The notes under the pieces: generated by a model | What the model saw: only the letters and a program-made list of their open reading frames with translations | What the model was told of the DNA's origin: nothing | The model's database searches: none | Shown here: piece by piece, positions 34,945 through 46,445 of the stretch | Layout: each line of letters opens with the position of its first letter | Numbering within the stretch: position 1 is the first letter of the stretch | Made by a program: the position numbers and the translations under genes | Origin: Dipteronia dyeriana | Taxonomy: Eukaryota; Streptophyta; Magnoliopsida; Sapindales; Sapindaceae | Direction of reading: 5' to 3' | Assembly: GCA_032871835.1 (NCBI GenBank) | Contig: CM065297.1 | Span: 17,219,098 to 17,283,097, forward strand | Length of the DNA: 64,000 nt

Positions 34945-35099
34945 GGGTGAGTAAGCATTACTTATTCTATATGGATAATATATGTTTAGGTCCGGATAAA
35001 TTTATCCTAGAAGAAGATAATATTTTGATAAATTTATTCTCTCCATGGACCTCTCTTCTGAACACATATCATCCATGTAAGAGGGTGTAATGCTCACCC
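34945..35099. mobile_element. Small fold-back MITE, about 155 bp
   Basis: The left arm GGGTGAGTAAGCATTAC and the right arm (reverse complement) GGGTGAGCATTACACC continue in imperfect inversion through ATGGATAATATATGTT and ATAAATTTATC, about 60-70 bp per arm. No coding capacity. Confidence 0.6.
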
Positions 35100-35660
35100 A
35101 CCTAAGGATGGGCTTGGAGACCTATTGGGGGAGGGTCCCTCCACCCCCATTCTTAAAACCTCCCCCACCCCCGCCCCTATCTCCAAACCCCATTTGGGGG
35201 AAGTGGGGATGGGGGTGTTTGGGGGAGGTTCCCCTGCCCCCACCTCTGTCCCTCATTTCCTCTATTTCCAATGTGAATTCTAAAATTTAGAATTCGAGAT
35301 TCGAAATTCAATCATTTGAATCTATTGATTCATATTATTTCGATATTCAATTTTATAAATAATCTAAAATATATAATTGATTTAATTTAATAAAAAGTTA
35401 ATACAAATAATTATAATAATATAGTTGTACGTATAAATAAATATATAAAAATCGATAAAAAGTAAATAAGTAATAAAGTTAAAGTTATATTTTATATATA
35501 TATAGGGGGGAATTGAAGAAAGGGAGTCTTACCCCACCTCTATTAAAAGCCCCCACCCCCGTTATTCCATTAAGATTTTAAAAGTAAATTTTCACCACCC
35601 CACCTGTAAACCCCATTTGAGAGTCAGGGTATCCTATGGGCCCACCCTTAAAAGGATGAG
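35100..35660. repeat. C/G-tract-rich segments flanking AT-rich core
   Basis: Two blocks (about 35130-35255 and 35505-35640) are dense in CCCCCACC and GGGGG tracts on both strands. Each contains AAACCCCATTTG and TTAAAA-CC/AGCC sequence. The core between them is AT-rich. The similarity of the blocks suggests termini of one element, which I cannot classify. Confidence 0.4.
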
Positions 35661-36479
35661 TAAAAATGGATTGTTTTATCAAACAGGTTTCTTCTTACTT
35701 CATGTTATGATATGTTTGTTTGTTGTACATGTGGTTTATGAGTTTTTTTTTTTTTTTTTTTTTTGAAACAGGGGCTTATGAGTTACGATTGAAGAATTGG
35801 CAACATCGTACCCACCTTAATAAATCAAAATCAATCTACCTGTAAAATAAAATGCAGAAGGTTTTTGTATCATAACTTATTTAAAAAGAGTTGTATACGG
35901 AAAAATATGAGTAATGATATATATTACATTAAAAATCATAACTCTTTTATTATAATATATGTAACAGTTGATATGTTAATCGGTAAATGAATACACATTA
36001 ATAATAATTTATATTATTTATCTATATATCCACTCACCAATCATTATCTATGTATTCACTCATTAATTATTATCTATATATTTATTCATCAATTAATATC
36101 TTAACTGTCATATATATTATAATAGAATAATTATAATTTTTAAATATGACATCTAACCCTATTCATAAAATATTTACTGTTTCTAATATTTATTTCCGTA
36201 CGAATCCGGAACCGAAGCCTCTGGAGATAAGTTTGATAAGTTTGGAGCCTTTGTGTGTATTAAGACGTGGCAATTTATTCCAATTTTGTCCAAGGTGCCG
36301 ATTGCTTGAATGTGTAAATTTCTATGTTATTATATAACCTAAAATTGTAACTTTATTATCAGTCTTATTGTTAATGTTATATATATACCTACACTCCTCT
36401 GTCGGACCTATCCATATCAAGTTTAGAAAAAATCGGCTCTTAATATTGGTAGAGGTTTTCTCGTATTTATTGCAGTTTT

Positions 36480-36770
36480 ATGAAAAATGATGAAACAAAA
36501 TATAGAATATGTCAATATTTGCATATCTTTGAGTTGCTATGGGATATTACACGTACATCATCTCTTAATAGTGAAGGGTTCGAGTCCCACCATATGTATT
36601 TTATAAGTATTTGTGGAGAGTTTTTTCCGGTTTGTGGGAGCATCCCTCTCTCTTATAGTCCATATGTAACCTCTCTTCGATAGTGGGAGTAGTATTCCAA
36701 ACCGTGCTTGTAGAATCTAATTAATTTCGTCAAGTCCCGACAGTAGTTGTATTTTTTTAAAAAAATATTG
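36480..36770 (+). mobile_element. Possible tRNA-derived SINE remnant
   Basis: GGGTTCGAGTCCCACC (36577-36592) is a good Pol III B-box core. A weak A-box-like GAGTTGCTATGGG lies about 45 bp upstream. The following sequence has no cloverleaf and runs to a T-rich tail (GTATTTTTTT). This fits a SINE better than a tRNA gene, but the evidence is thin. Confidence 0.3.
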
Positions 36771-36908
36771 ATATTACAGGTCTCTAACCACCATAAAAAT
36801 GATGGGTATCTAGCATTATAAAATTACGAAAAATGAATAAAAAAAAATAGATTTTGTCAAAGTTCTATTGATTGTAGTACGTAAAAAAAAACAATCTGGT
36901 TCGAAATC

Positions 36909-37969
36909 TGTAGAAAGCGATAAGTAGAAACAAACGTTTAGCGGAACCCGTGTTTCACAGGGTGTCCTTAAGACAATTTCACCTGATAACACCGTATGTG
37001 TAAGGCGGTTGTCTCACAGGATACAACGATTCAATAGTAGAAGTGCTAAGCACAATCCACTCCCAACAAACTCAAACGAGGTTCGAACTTACCAGAAAAT
37101 AAAAACGAGAATAGAGAATAAGACTGCTCTGAATTTCGTGAGTGTGAGAATGGATTTATGAAGTGCAGACTAGGGTTTCTTATATAACCGAAGTCATATA
37201 GATTGATTTGGAAATTGCTTAATAACTACGATTTAAATGATAAAGGAAAGTTAATTAAAGAATAATCTTCTAAAAGATTTATTCCTGATTGATCATTGAT
37301 TCTGATCACTTAGTGAACAAGTTTAAGTATCTGAATCCAAAATTGATCACTGATTCTGATTACTTAGTGATCACGTAAGTATCAGAATCTAAACGGAAAT
37401 AAACTATTTCCTCAATTCAATTAATTTCCTTAATCAAAATGAAAATTACCATTCTTCCTTATCATTCATTTAAAACGTTTGAATTAGGGAAAATGATTAA
37501 TTCTTTCCTTATCAACCAACTGATTTAGGAAAAATTAAATTCAAAATAGTAGCAAAGTTTCTGTTGTACTCTCACGGTCCAACCGAAGCAGCATTCGTGT
37601 ATGCAGGTTGTACCTACACACGAGTCGTGCAATCGAAGGTTCGAGACCCTTGATTTGCAACCCCCCATGTGCGCGCGAGAGAGAGCCTCTATGCCACACA
37701 TGTTGATAAACTACTATCACACAATTAATTATATACTACATATAAGCTCTTTACCTAACCAATGTGGGATGCTCTTTTTCCCTTACACAATGGGCTCACT
37801 TTAAAAATCAATTTCTCATTCACCCATTAATCGATTTGTGAGTTTGAGTATACCACTTCGAAGCTCTCACGAAGGAGAATTCGAATATACATTGATTTTT
37901 CATTTTCATAAAATCGATCATACTCAAATAACACTCTCAAACCGGTAGTTTGACACAAATTTTCCAACA
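36909..37969 (-). repeat. 3' LTR of copia A
   Basis: On - it begins TGTTGGAAAATTTGTGTC right after the polypurine tract CATATGGGGGAT (37970-37981). The far end is placed at TGTAGAAAGCG (36909), which restores TG...CA termini. That end is inferred without a second LTR to compare. Confidence 0.65.
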
Positions 37970-38099
37970 ATCCCCCATATGAATGATAATTGACCTAGGA
38001 GACACGAGAGATGATTTTTGGTAAGTTTAAACAGTCGATACCTACATAGGTTAGGTAGGTGTTACCCTTTGAACACTCCCTTGTAAAAACATGCTTACT

Positions 38100-41000
38100 T
38101 TACTAGCTGATCAGTAGATGTGATATCCTTGAACTGTTTTTGCGTTTTATGTAAACGATAGCATACCTCACACAGGCATCTTTCAGACCCAATTTGGTTC
38201 TTATTATTATGTTCGTTTTGGCCATGAACATACGTCTGGTTCTTTGAGTCACTGGAGAATATAGCCCTTCATTATTCTCTTTTAGAAGCAGCCTCACTTC
38301 TCTCTCACATATGTGATTTCTTAATTAAGAGTAACCCGCATTACTCTGCTCAAATTTCTAATGCTTAGAATTCCAACGCATAAGAATCATTAAAAACATA
38401 TTTTAACCTTTTCCCTGCGGGCATCATTGTTTCCTCATAGGAATGGACTAGAGAGTAACCTCCACAGTGATCCAACTAAGTCTTACAACTTGGTTGTCCC
38501 TTTGAATATAGATCTTGGGATCTCCAGTCAACTAGGTTGGGTTTCCATTGTATTGACTTTTTATTTCATGGCTCGATGATCTCTCAACTAACTCTCTGTT
38601 TAACCCTTTTGTTAGCAAATCCGTAATGTTATCTTTTGACTTTACATAGTCAATCGAGATAACTCTAGTTAAGAGAAGTTGTCTAATGGTGTTATGTCTT
38701 CGACATATGTGTCTAGATTTTCCATTACACATGTTGCCCTATGCTCTTCCTATTGCTGATTGACTATCACAGTGGATGTAAATCGCTGGCACAGGCTTTG
38801 ACCATCTCAGAATATCCTCTACGAATTGGCATAGCCATTTAGCCTCCTCACCACATTTATCTAAAGCAACATGTCTGTTTGGAGGATTTCCAAGATACAG
38901 TCGCTCCTCTTAGTGTGAATACATACCCATCAGTGGATTTTGAATCTTTCATATCAGATATCCAGTTTATATCAGTATATCCTTCCAGGACTGCAGGATA
39001 TCTGGTATAATGTAACCCATAATTACGAGTAAATCGTAAGTATTTCAATACTCTTACTATTCCTTTCCAGTGATCTGTTTCTGGATTACTCGTATATCTA
39101 CTTAATTTGATGATTGCATTAGCGATGTCTGGTTTTATATAGCTTGTTAAGTACATCAGACTTTCTATCACTCTATAATATTCTAGTTGAGAGACGCTCT
39201 CACCTTTATTCTTAGATATGTGTAGATTTGTATCTACTGGTGTTCTGGATATTCTAGAATCATTTTTGTTGAATTTTTCAAGATTCATGTCAACATAATG
39301 TGAGTGACTTAGAATGAGCCTCTTCAATGTTCTTGATATTTTTATTCCCAACATTACATCAGTTGATCCCATATCTTTCATATCAAATATTGATTTCAAC
39401 GTCTCCCTAGTAGATTTGATCATTTTATCACCACTACCAACAATTAGCATGTCATCAACGTATAGACATAAAATGACATATCCATTTCCAGTGTCTTTAA
39501 CATAAACACATTTGTTACATTCGTTGATCTTAAACCCATTTGACATCATAATATTGTCAAATTTCTCATGCTATTGTTTTGGTGTTTGCTTTAGACCATA
39601 TAAAGACTTCAAAAATTTACAGACTTCAAAAATTTACAGACTTTATTTTCTCGCCCTAGAGTAGAAAAACCCTCAGGTTGTTCCATATAAATCTCTTCAT
39701 CTAGTTCTTCATTCAAGAAAGTTGTTTTCACATTCATTTGATGTACTTCAAGATTTCTCAAAGCCGCGATTGCAAGTATCATCCTAATGGAGGTTATTCT
39801 CATCACAAGAGAATATGTATAAAAGTAATCTAGGCTTTCTCATTGATTGTAACCTTTAATTACAAGACTTACCTTATACTTATCAATTGATCCATCCGTT
39901 TTCATTTTCCTCTTGAAAATCCATTTGAACCCTAACGGTTTACATCTCGGAGGAAGGTCCACTAATTCCCAAGTATGATTTTAGAGAATTGAATCAATTT
40001 CGCTCTTGATAGCCTATTTCCACAAGAGTCTTTCTGAAGAGCTCACCGCTTCTTTAAAGGTTCAAGGTTTACCTTCTAGCAAAAAGATCAGAAAATCTGG
40101 ACCAAAAGATGTTTCTGTCTCAGCTCTTTTGCTACGTATAGGTTCATCCCCAACTTCTTGTTCTTGGTCCTTATAACTTTCAGCATGTGTTCGTTTTGAC
40201 GAACTAGCTTTCTCATTTGATTTACATGGAAATACATCTTCAAAGAGCGGTGCATTTCTAGATTCCTTTATCGTGTTTTTGTGTATATCTGGGATTTCAG
40301 ACTTATACACCAAAAATTGATAAGCACTACTGTTATACGCATATCCAATGAAAGTGCAATCAACATTTTTTGTGCCTATCTTCACCTTCTTAGGTGTAGG
40401 CACAACCACTTTGGCAAGAAAGCCTCATATTCGTAAGAATATGTATGAAGACTTTCTTCCTTTCCATAGCTCATATGGGGTCTTGTCTACTTTCTTAAGG
40501 GGTATCTTATTTAAAAGGTAATTGCTAGACAATATAGCTTCACCCCATATGTTCCAGAACTTATCAGCATTGCATTCATCATTTCTTTCAAGGAACGATT
40601 TTTCTGTTCTGCAATTCTATTTTGCTGAGAGGAATATGGTGCAATGGTTTGATGTATAATTATGTGTTGTGCACAAAATTCACCAATTGGTGTTTCATAC
40701 TCACTACCTCGGTCACTTCTCAGTACCTTGATTTTATTGTTGAGTTGATACTTAACTTCAACTTTATAGAGACTAAACTTCTCTATAGCTTCATCTTTGC
40801 TTTTCAACAAATATACGTAGCAATATTCTGTGCTATCATATATAAATGTGATGAAATATTTATTTCCACCTCTTGTTTGAACAAATTTTAAAGCACATAT
40901 GTAACTGTGAATTAAATCAAGGGGTTCAGATTTTCTTTCAATACTTTGAAATGATGACCTTGTTAGTTTTGCTTCAACATAAACTTCACATTTACGTTTA

Positions 41001-41341
41001 GGATTTATATTGAAAATGGGAATATTATTTAAGTTAATTAATCTATGCAAAGTATCATAATTAATGTGTCCTAGTCTACCATGCTATAAATTGGAAGACT
41101 CAAGCAAATAAACTGAAGAATTATCTTTATTGATTGTTCTTTTGACAACATATACATTAAGCTTAAAAAGCCCTTCAGTTACATAGCCATTATCCACATA
41201 AGTACCCTGCTTAGTTAAAACTACTTTGTCTGATTCAAACACCATCTTGAACCCATGCTGATTGAGTAACTAACCGGACACCAAGTCCTTACGGATATCA
41301 GGTACATACAACAAATTGTTTAAGCTCAGGGTTATACCAGA
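38100..41341 (-). pseudogene. Copia A pol (integrase, RT, RNase H), broken
   Basis: On -: GAG-pre-integrase (LNNLLYVPDIRKDLVS near 41300, then GRLGHINYDTLHRL). The integrase core follows (FVQTRGGNKYFITFIYD, LRSDRGSEYETPIGEF, QQNRIAEQKNRSLKEMM; 41050-40510). Reverse transcriptase (about 39950-39300) has an intact YVDD in [14 protein letters not shown]. RNase H and the pol tail (SRHICRRHNTIRQLL, SIDYVKSKDNITDLLTKGL; to about 38540) come last. Stops and shifts separate these blocks. Confidence 0.85.
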
Positions 41342-42558
41342 TGTTGACAATGATTTCTGGATTAACCTTCCGTCACATAATTAATGCAAAATAATAACTG
41401 ATTGCATTCAAAAGTGAATGGAAAATAAATAAGAGATAGAATTTTACGTGGTAAAACCCCAATATGGGGAAACGTCCACGGTTACCGATAACGGTAAGAA
41501 AAATTCACTATGTTAAAAGAAGATTACACACACAATCTCTCTTACGCTTTTGCTAGTTGTTATTGGCAAATTCTAGATGATGTGACACGTCAGCAAAAGA
41601 CTAGGGTCGGAAGTGACACGTCACTAGAAGACGATCAGACTGAGTCAGCCAAAGTAGGCCAAAAAAGACCCTACCAATTTCCCCGACCATGATAACGCAA
41701 ACGATCGTGTTAGAAGATCCGGTCAGATTATCAAGACGGTCGGGGCCAAGGTCGAGGTTGGGTAAAATCATTGATCGGAGAAATGAGAATGGTCGGTAGA
41801 ATAGGTGATCGGACGAGTGACACGTAGAAAGCACCCAAATTCGATGCAATCATGACCAAAATACGCAGAAAGAGAATCTTACTGAAATAAGACGTCTAGA
41901 CGCAAGTTGTGATAGGAGAGTAAATTTCCTTATAGATATCAAAGTCTAAATCAGGCAAGAAATTCAATATGATAGAAAGACAACCAGCGCAAAACATGGA
42001 AGAAGGTTAATACGACTCTAATAGGTCAGAGTTTCATTAAACAACAAGAACTTTCCTCACTTGTACATGAAGAATTAGGGTTCCATGCTATATAAATAGA
42101 CCCTAATAATACCCATAAAGGGATGAACGAAAATTGACTAGCAAGAGCGTAAAAGAGATTGAGTGTGTAATCTTCTTGTAACATAGTGAATTTTTCTTGC
42201 CGTTATCGGTAACTGTGGACGTTTCCCCACATTAGGGTTTTACCACATAAAATTTTGTGTCTTATTTATTTTCCATTCACATTTTTATGCAATCCGTTAT
42301 TATTCTGCATTAATTGTGTGACGGGAGGTTAATCTAGAAATCACCGTCAACACTAGTCAATTTTCGTTCATCCCTTTATGGGTATTATTAGGGTATATTT
42401 ATATATGTATGGAACCCTAATTCTTCGTGTACAAGTGAGGAAAGTTCTTGTTGTTTAATGAAACTCTAACTTATTAGAGTCGTATTACCCTTCTTCCATG
42501 TTTTGCGCTGGTTGTCTTTCTATCGTATTAAATTTCTTCCCGGTTTAGAATTTGATAT
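41342..42558 (-). repeat. Tat-type gypsy LTR, truncated and split by a solo LTR
   Basis: The minus-oriented LTR has its 3' end at 41342 (AACA on -). It is interrupted after 41557, resumes at 42353 and ends abruptly near 42558. The two pieces match, in inverse orientation, 42137-42352 and 41920-42137 of the inserted LTR. The first ~360 bp of the LTR (its U3 start) are missing. Confidence 0.8.
41558..42352 (+). mobile_element. Solo gypsy LTR nested in an opposite copy of itself
   Basis: A 795-bp LTR, TGTTATTGGC...CGTCAACA, with perfect 5-bp target duplication CTAGT at 41553-41557 and 42353-42357. No internal sequence is present. Its first ~140 bp also match 50620-50756 (CTAGAYGATGTGACA, GAAGACGATCAGACTGAGTC), tying it to the gypsy family on the far side. 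Confidence 0.9.
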
Positions 42559-42559
42559 C

Positions 42560-43171
42560 TACAAGGAAACATAACAGGCATCTGAGGATGCTCAGATCCA
42601 TTATGAGCACCTGGCCAAGAACTTGGAGCAGCGGCAAGTTAGTGTGGAGGTGCTTTCTCAGGAAGCTAGGTCGACCCTTGAAGTCTATAATGTGGACTGC
42701 TACAAACGATCCCCAATTTTTGATGTTGTCATGTTGAGGGAATTCGAGGTGGTTAACCACAGCTTGGGCTTTCTTTGGGAGGTAAGAGGAGTTCCTTAAT
42801 GGAGGCTAGCCGCAAATGGGACAACATTATCAAGAGGCACAAAGATGAGTCCCTGGAAGCCATAAGGAATCAAAGGATTCGTTGGAGGGCCTACTGGAGA
42901 TCCATCAGGAAGGATCCTTACCCCATACACCTGGAGCTTCCTTCAAAGTCCTCTTTGGTGGTTTTTCATGCCAGTGAAGAAAGTGGTGCCTTGACCAAAG
43001 AGGCTAATATTGGTCCCTTACTAGGTACAAACTATTCCCCATTTTATGGCCGATGAGCCTAAGGATGCTATCACTTGGCTAGATTTTGAAGACCTGAGTC
43101 ATTTCTATGGTGGTGATCTCCCTCCTGGAAGTTCTGGACCCGAAGGTCCTACTGTCACCCCAGATGATTAA
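42560..43171 (+). pseudogene. Antisense ORF (C-terminal part) of Tat-type gypsy
   Basis: Coding on the strand opposite to gypsy pol, between the LTR and integrase. Three overlapping frames carry a continuous-looking protein: HYEHLAKNLEQRQVSVEVLS, then KWDNIIKRHKDESLEAIRN, then ITWLDFEDLSHFYGG, and a stop at 43169-43171. An AATAAA-like signal follows (about 43227-43240). Plant Tat-lineage elements are known to carry antisense ORFs here. The N-terminal part was lost in the deletion that truncated the LTR. Confidence 0.6.
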
Positions 43172-44339
43172 GAGTCTCATGCTCTACTACCTATGTAATC
43201 GCTACCTTGTAATTGCTCCATTTTATAAATAAAATAAACTTTATTCATTTTGCTGTTTCTGCGTAAACTAGTGACTTCATTTGAATTGGTTATACAACTG
43301 CACATTAGTGATAACCCATGCTCTAAGTTGGTAACAATAGTTATCGAAAAATTGAATGGTTTATTGATAGTTATGACCGTTTATTAGCTTGAACTATGCA
43401 TGTCGAGCCACACCTAAGTTAATGGTTTCGGTTAAGATCACATCCTCTGGCCTGAGCCAAATCTCTCTTGGTTGTTGCTACGAGTTAGCTCAAATTGTAC
43501 GTCAGGCTAACTGACTTAGTTGTGACCATGCTAGAGCAATTGGTCACGACTATTTTTTGGTCAGCTGCTTGTTTGCTTTTGGTTGCGCCATACTCAAATG
43601 TATTATTGCTAACCCAGTTTCTCTAATTTGACCAGTATTGTTCATTAACCCAAGCTATATTGAGTATATTGTCCTGACTTAGGTCAAGTAACTTTATATG
43701 ATAGGGTTTGTAGTAGAACTTACATAGGTAGGGTCGGGGGAGCTGTTCGGGTTAGCCGATCGGCTACTCAAGCCCTCGATCAACTCGCTGCTTTTATGTT
43801 AAGAAATGTTCTTTTATAACCCATTTACATGGTATCTAATTTATAGACTCTTGTATTTTATCTACCAAATAGGTCATTGGTACGTCTCCCAATAGTCTGT
43901 CGATCAAGATTTGTTGTAACATGGCATCTCGTACTTTACTAACTTATCAGGTGCTTTAATTGCACTTGTTGTTGAGTAAAAATACTTACCCCTTATTCAA
44001 CTTTTGGCACATCCCATCATATGCATATGACCTGAAGGTTCCATAACAGTAATTTATTGCACCCAGTTAGTCTCGGTGAGTGTACACTGCCTTTGTGACA
44101 TATGCTTTTGGCCCCCTTATTGGTTCTCTCGGGTGCCGCCAACTGATACTAAGCGATTTCTAGGTGCTCCGATATTACTTTTATATATGAAAGCAAAGTT
44201 TTAGAACAGTATTCTTGATTTCTGAAACTGTTCCCTCAAATGGGCTTTTATTGAATGCTAAAAGGAAACGTAAAACAATCAGCTAATCAAAGCAAATCAA
44301 TCTCTAAAGAAATAAAAACAAACAAGATAACTGAGAGAC
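43172..44339. other. Non-coding spacer of gypsy element
   Basis: Between the antisense ORF and the end of pol. No ORF or sub-repeat recognised. Confidence 0.5.
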
Positions 44340-45600
44340 CCCTAAGGGTAGAACATCTTTAGGTATTAAGCATTGCATGGCCTAGGTAGCTCATTTCCTT
44401 TTAGTCGGGCAAGGCGGTACGCCCCATGTTCGGTCAACCCGACCACCTGGTATGGACCTTCCCGTTTATCCGCCAAAGCCCCAACTGACTTATCTCTTGT
44501 ACTGGGGGACACCATTCTAAGAACTAGATCTCCAAGTTGGAATCTCCTGATTCAGACATGTGAGCTATAGTACCTAGCACCCCTTTGCTAATAGGCTGTG
44601 ATCCTCACCCTTGACATATCTCTTGTTTCTTCTAACTCGTCTAAGTTCTGTTCCAAAATACCAACGTTTGACTTAGGATGAAAGAGTTGCACCCTTGGTG
44701 AGTTATGAATTACTTTAACCAGGATCACCGTTTCTGTCCCGAACGCCCGTGAATAAGGGGTTTCCCTCGTCGAAGTCCTTTTTATGGTTCGGTTTGCCCA
44801 TAGAACTTCATACAGCTTGTCTGCCCATTTCCTTTTCCTGGCATCTAGCTTTGCCTTCAGGGTGTGCCTAATTATCTTGTTTACTGCTTCTGTCTGGCCA
44901 TTGGTATGAGGGTGAGCTGGTGTGGCATAATATTTTTTTATGCCGAAATCCCGACACAAGTTTCTGAAATTGTCATTGTCAAATTGAGTTCCGTTGTCGG
45001 TGATTATCGTGTCTGGGCTTTCAAACTGGTAAATGACGTTCTTCTTGACGAAACTCGTCATATTGGCCTCGGTTATATACACCAGTGCTTCTACCTCATC
45101 CTGTTTGGTAAAGTAATCTACTACCACAATTGCTAGCTTTGACCCACCTTTAGTTGTAACTGGCATCGGGCTGATCAAGTCTAGCCCTCACATGGCTAAC
45201 GACCAAGGTGATGAAAGGCTCTTCATCTGCTCGGGAGGCCTCTTTATGTCATTGGCTATCCTTTGGCAACCTCTGCACTGATCCGTGACTGTCTGAGCAT
45301 CTTGGAAAATGGTCGGCTAATGAAAGCCTTGTCTGAGAGTTTTGTGTGCCAGGCTTTTACCTCCAAAGTGTTTCCCACATACTCCTCCGTGGATGCTTTC
45401 TAATATCTGACTGCCTTCCACTGAGCAGACACACCTCTGTAAGGCTTTTGAGAATTCTCTCATGTACAATTCACCCCCAACCATCGAGTACCGGGTAGCT
45501 CTATACCTAAGATGTTTTGCTTCAGTTACTTTTGTTGGCAGTGTTATATCCTCTAGGTATTCCCTGATCGGGGTCATCTAAGTGGTATGCTCTCCTTCAA
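44340..45600 (-). pseudogene. Gypsy integrase, broken
   Basis: On -: an HHCC zinc-binding region (HGGVCGKHFGGKSLAHK near 45380, CRGCQR near 45275). The catalytic core follows with VVVDYFTKQ, IITDNGTQFD and HPHTNGQTEAVNKI (45178-44850), giving D, D and E positions. A C-terminal module (LGDLVLRMVS, GPYQVVGLTEHGAYRL) runs to about 44345. At least one stop lies between the zinc region and the core. Confidence 0.85.
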
Positions 45601-45892
45601 TCGCTCATATCTCCAATGTTTCTTCTTGGTCCTTGATGCTTGACCTTTTAAGATGAGCAACTGGGATGGTCTTTGATTGTACACCGATAGTAGTTGACGC
45701 CAATTTTGATAAAGCATCTGCTTTCTCATTCTTCTCCATCGGGATATAGGTGATCCTATACATCTTGAACCTTTATAACAGTGTTTTGGCTACCCCTAAA
45801 TATCCCACCATGTTGTTGTCCTTGGCTTGATACTCATCCAAATTTGGTTACCACTGAAATTCCTTTTATCTTTGTAGTGAAATATACCTAGA

Positions 45893-45909
45893 GGGGGGGG
45901 GGGGGGGGG
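45893..45909. repeat. G17 homopolymer in solo LTR
   Basis: Seventeen consecutive G on +. The related LTR at 60809-62668 has only GAGAGAGGGGGG at this place. Confidence 0.95.
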
Positions 45910-46194
45910 TGAATAGGTATATACTCCAATTTTTATATTCTTTTTAAAACAATGCAATTCTAAATGCTTAATGAAAAATTGCAAACAAAGACACACGATA
46001 TTTACGTGGTAAAACCTCCAAAGAGGAAACATCCACGGGTTGATTCCACAACCACCGGCAAAAGCAAATCCACTATTTCAAATAGAGTTACACACTCAAG
46101 CAATCACACATGCTCTAAAGCTTTCACTCTCACTCTATCTTGAACCTAGTGATCTACTAAGCCGACTTCCTATCCAAGACCCCCTGTCTCTAGG

Positions 46195-46445
46195 AAGATT
46201 TCTTGCTTACCTATCCGGATCCTCCCGACCCTAGGCAAGACTTCTTGCTTGACTATCCAAGGCTTCACACCTCTAGCCAAGACTTCCTTGCTTGACAATC
46301 CAAGGCTTCACACCTCTTGCCAAGACTTCCTTGCTTGACAATCCGAGGCTTCACACCTCTTGCCAAGACTTCCTTGCTCAGCAATCCGAGGTTTCACACC
46401 TCTTGTCGAGACTTCCACTTGCTTAGCTATCCAAGTCCTCCCGAC
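46195..46445. repeat. 43-bp tandem repeat in solo LTR
   Basis: About five units of TTGCTTGACAATCC then AAGGCTTCACACCTCTTGCC and AAGACTTCC. The central three are nearly identical and the outer units diverged. The repeat is absent from the sister LTR at 60809-62668. Confidence 0.85.

Larger units (their letters stand above)
36909..41341 (-). mobile_element. Ty1/copia retrotransposon A, 5' part missing
   Basis: A minus-strand copia element. The 3' LTR is 36909-37969, the polypurine tract is next to it, and pol covers 38100-41341. On its 5' side it stops abruptly at 41342, where a gypsy LTR begins inside the GAG-pre-integrase region, so the 5' LTR and gag are absent. Confidence 0.8.

Noticed and set aside
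37625..37660. GGTTCGAGACC resembling a tRNA B-box
   Set aside because: Lies inside the copia A LTR with no A-box or cloverleaf; a chance match.
42775..43056. Independent 93-aa host gene
   Set aside because: Neighbouring frames continue the same protein in both directions and it sits between gypsy LTR and integrase; treated as part of the antisense ORF.
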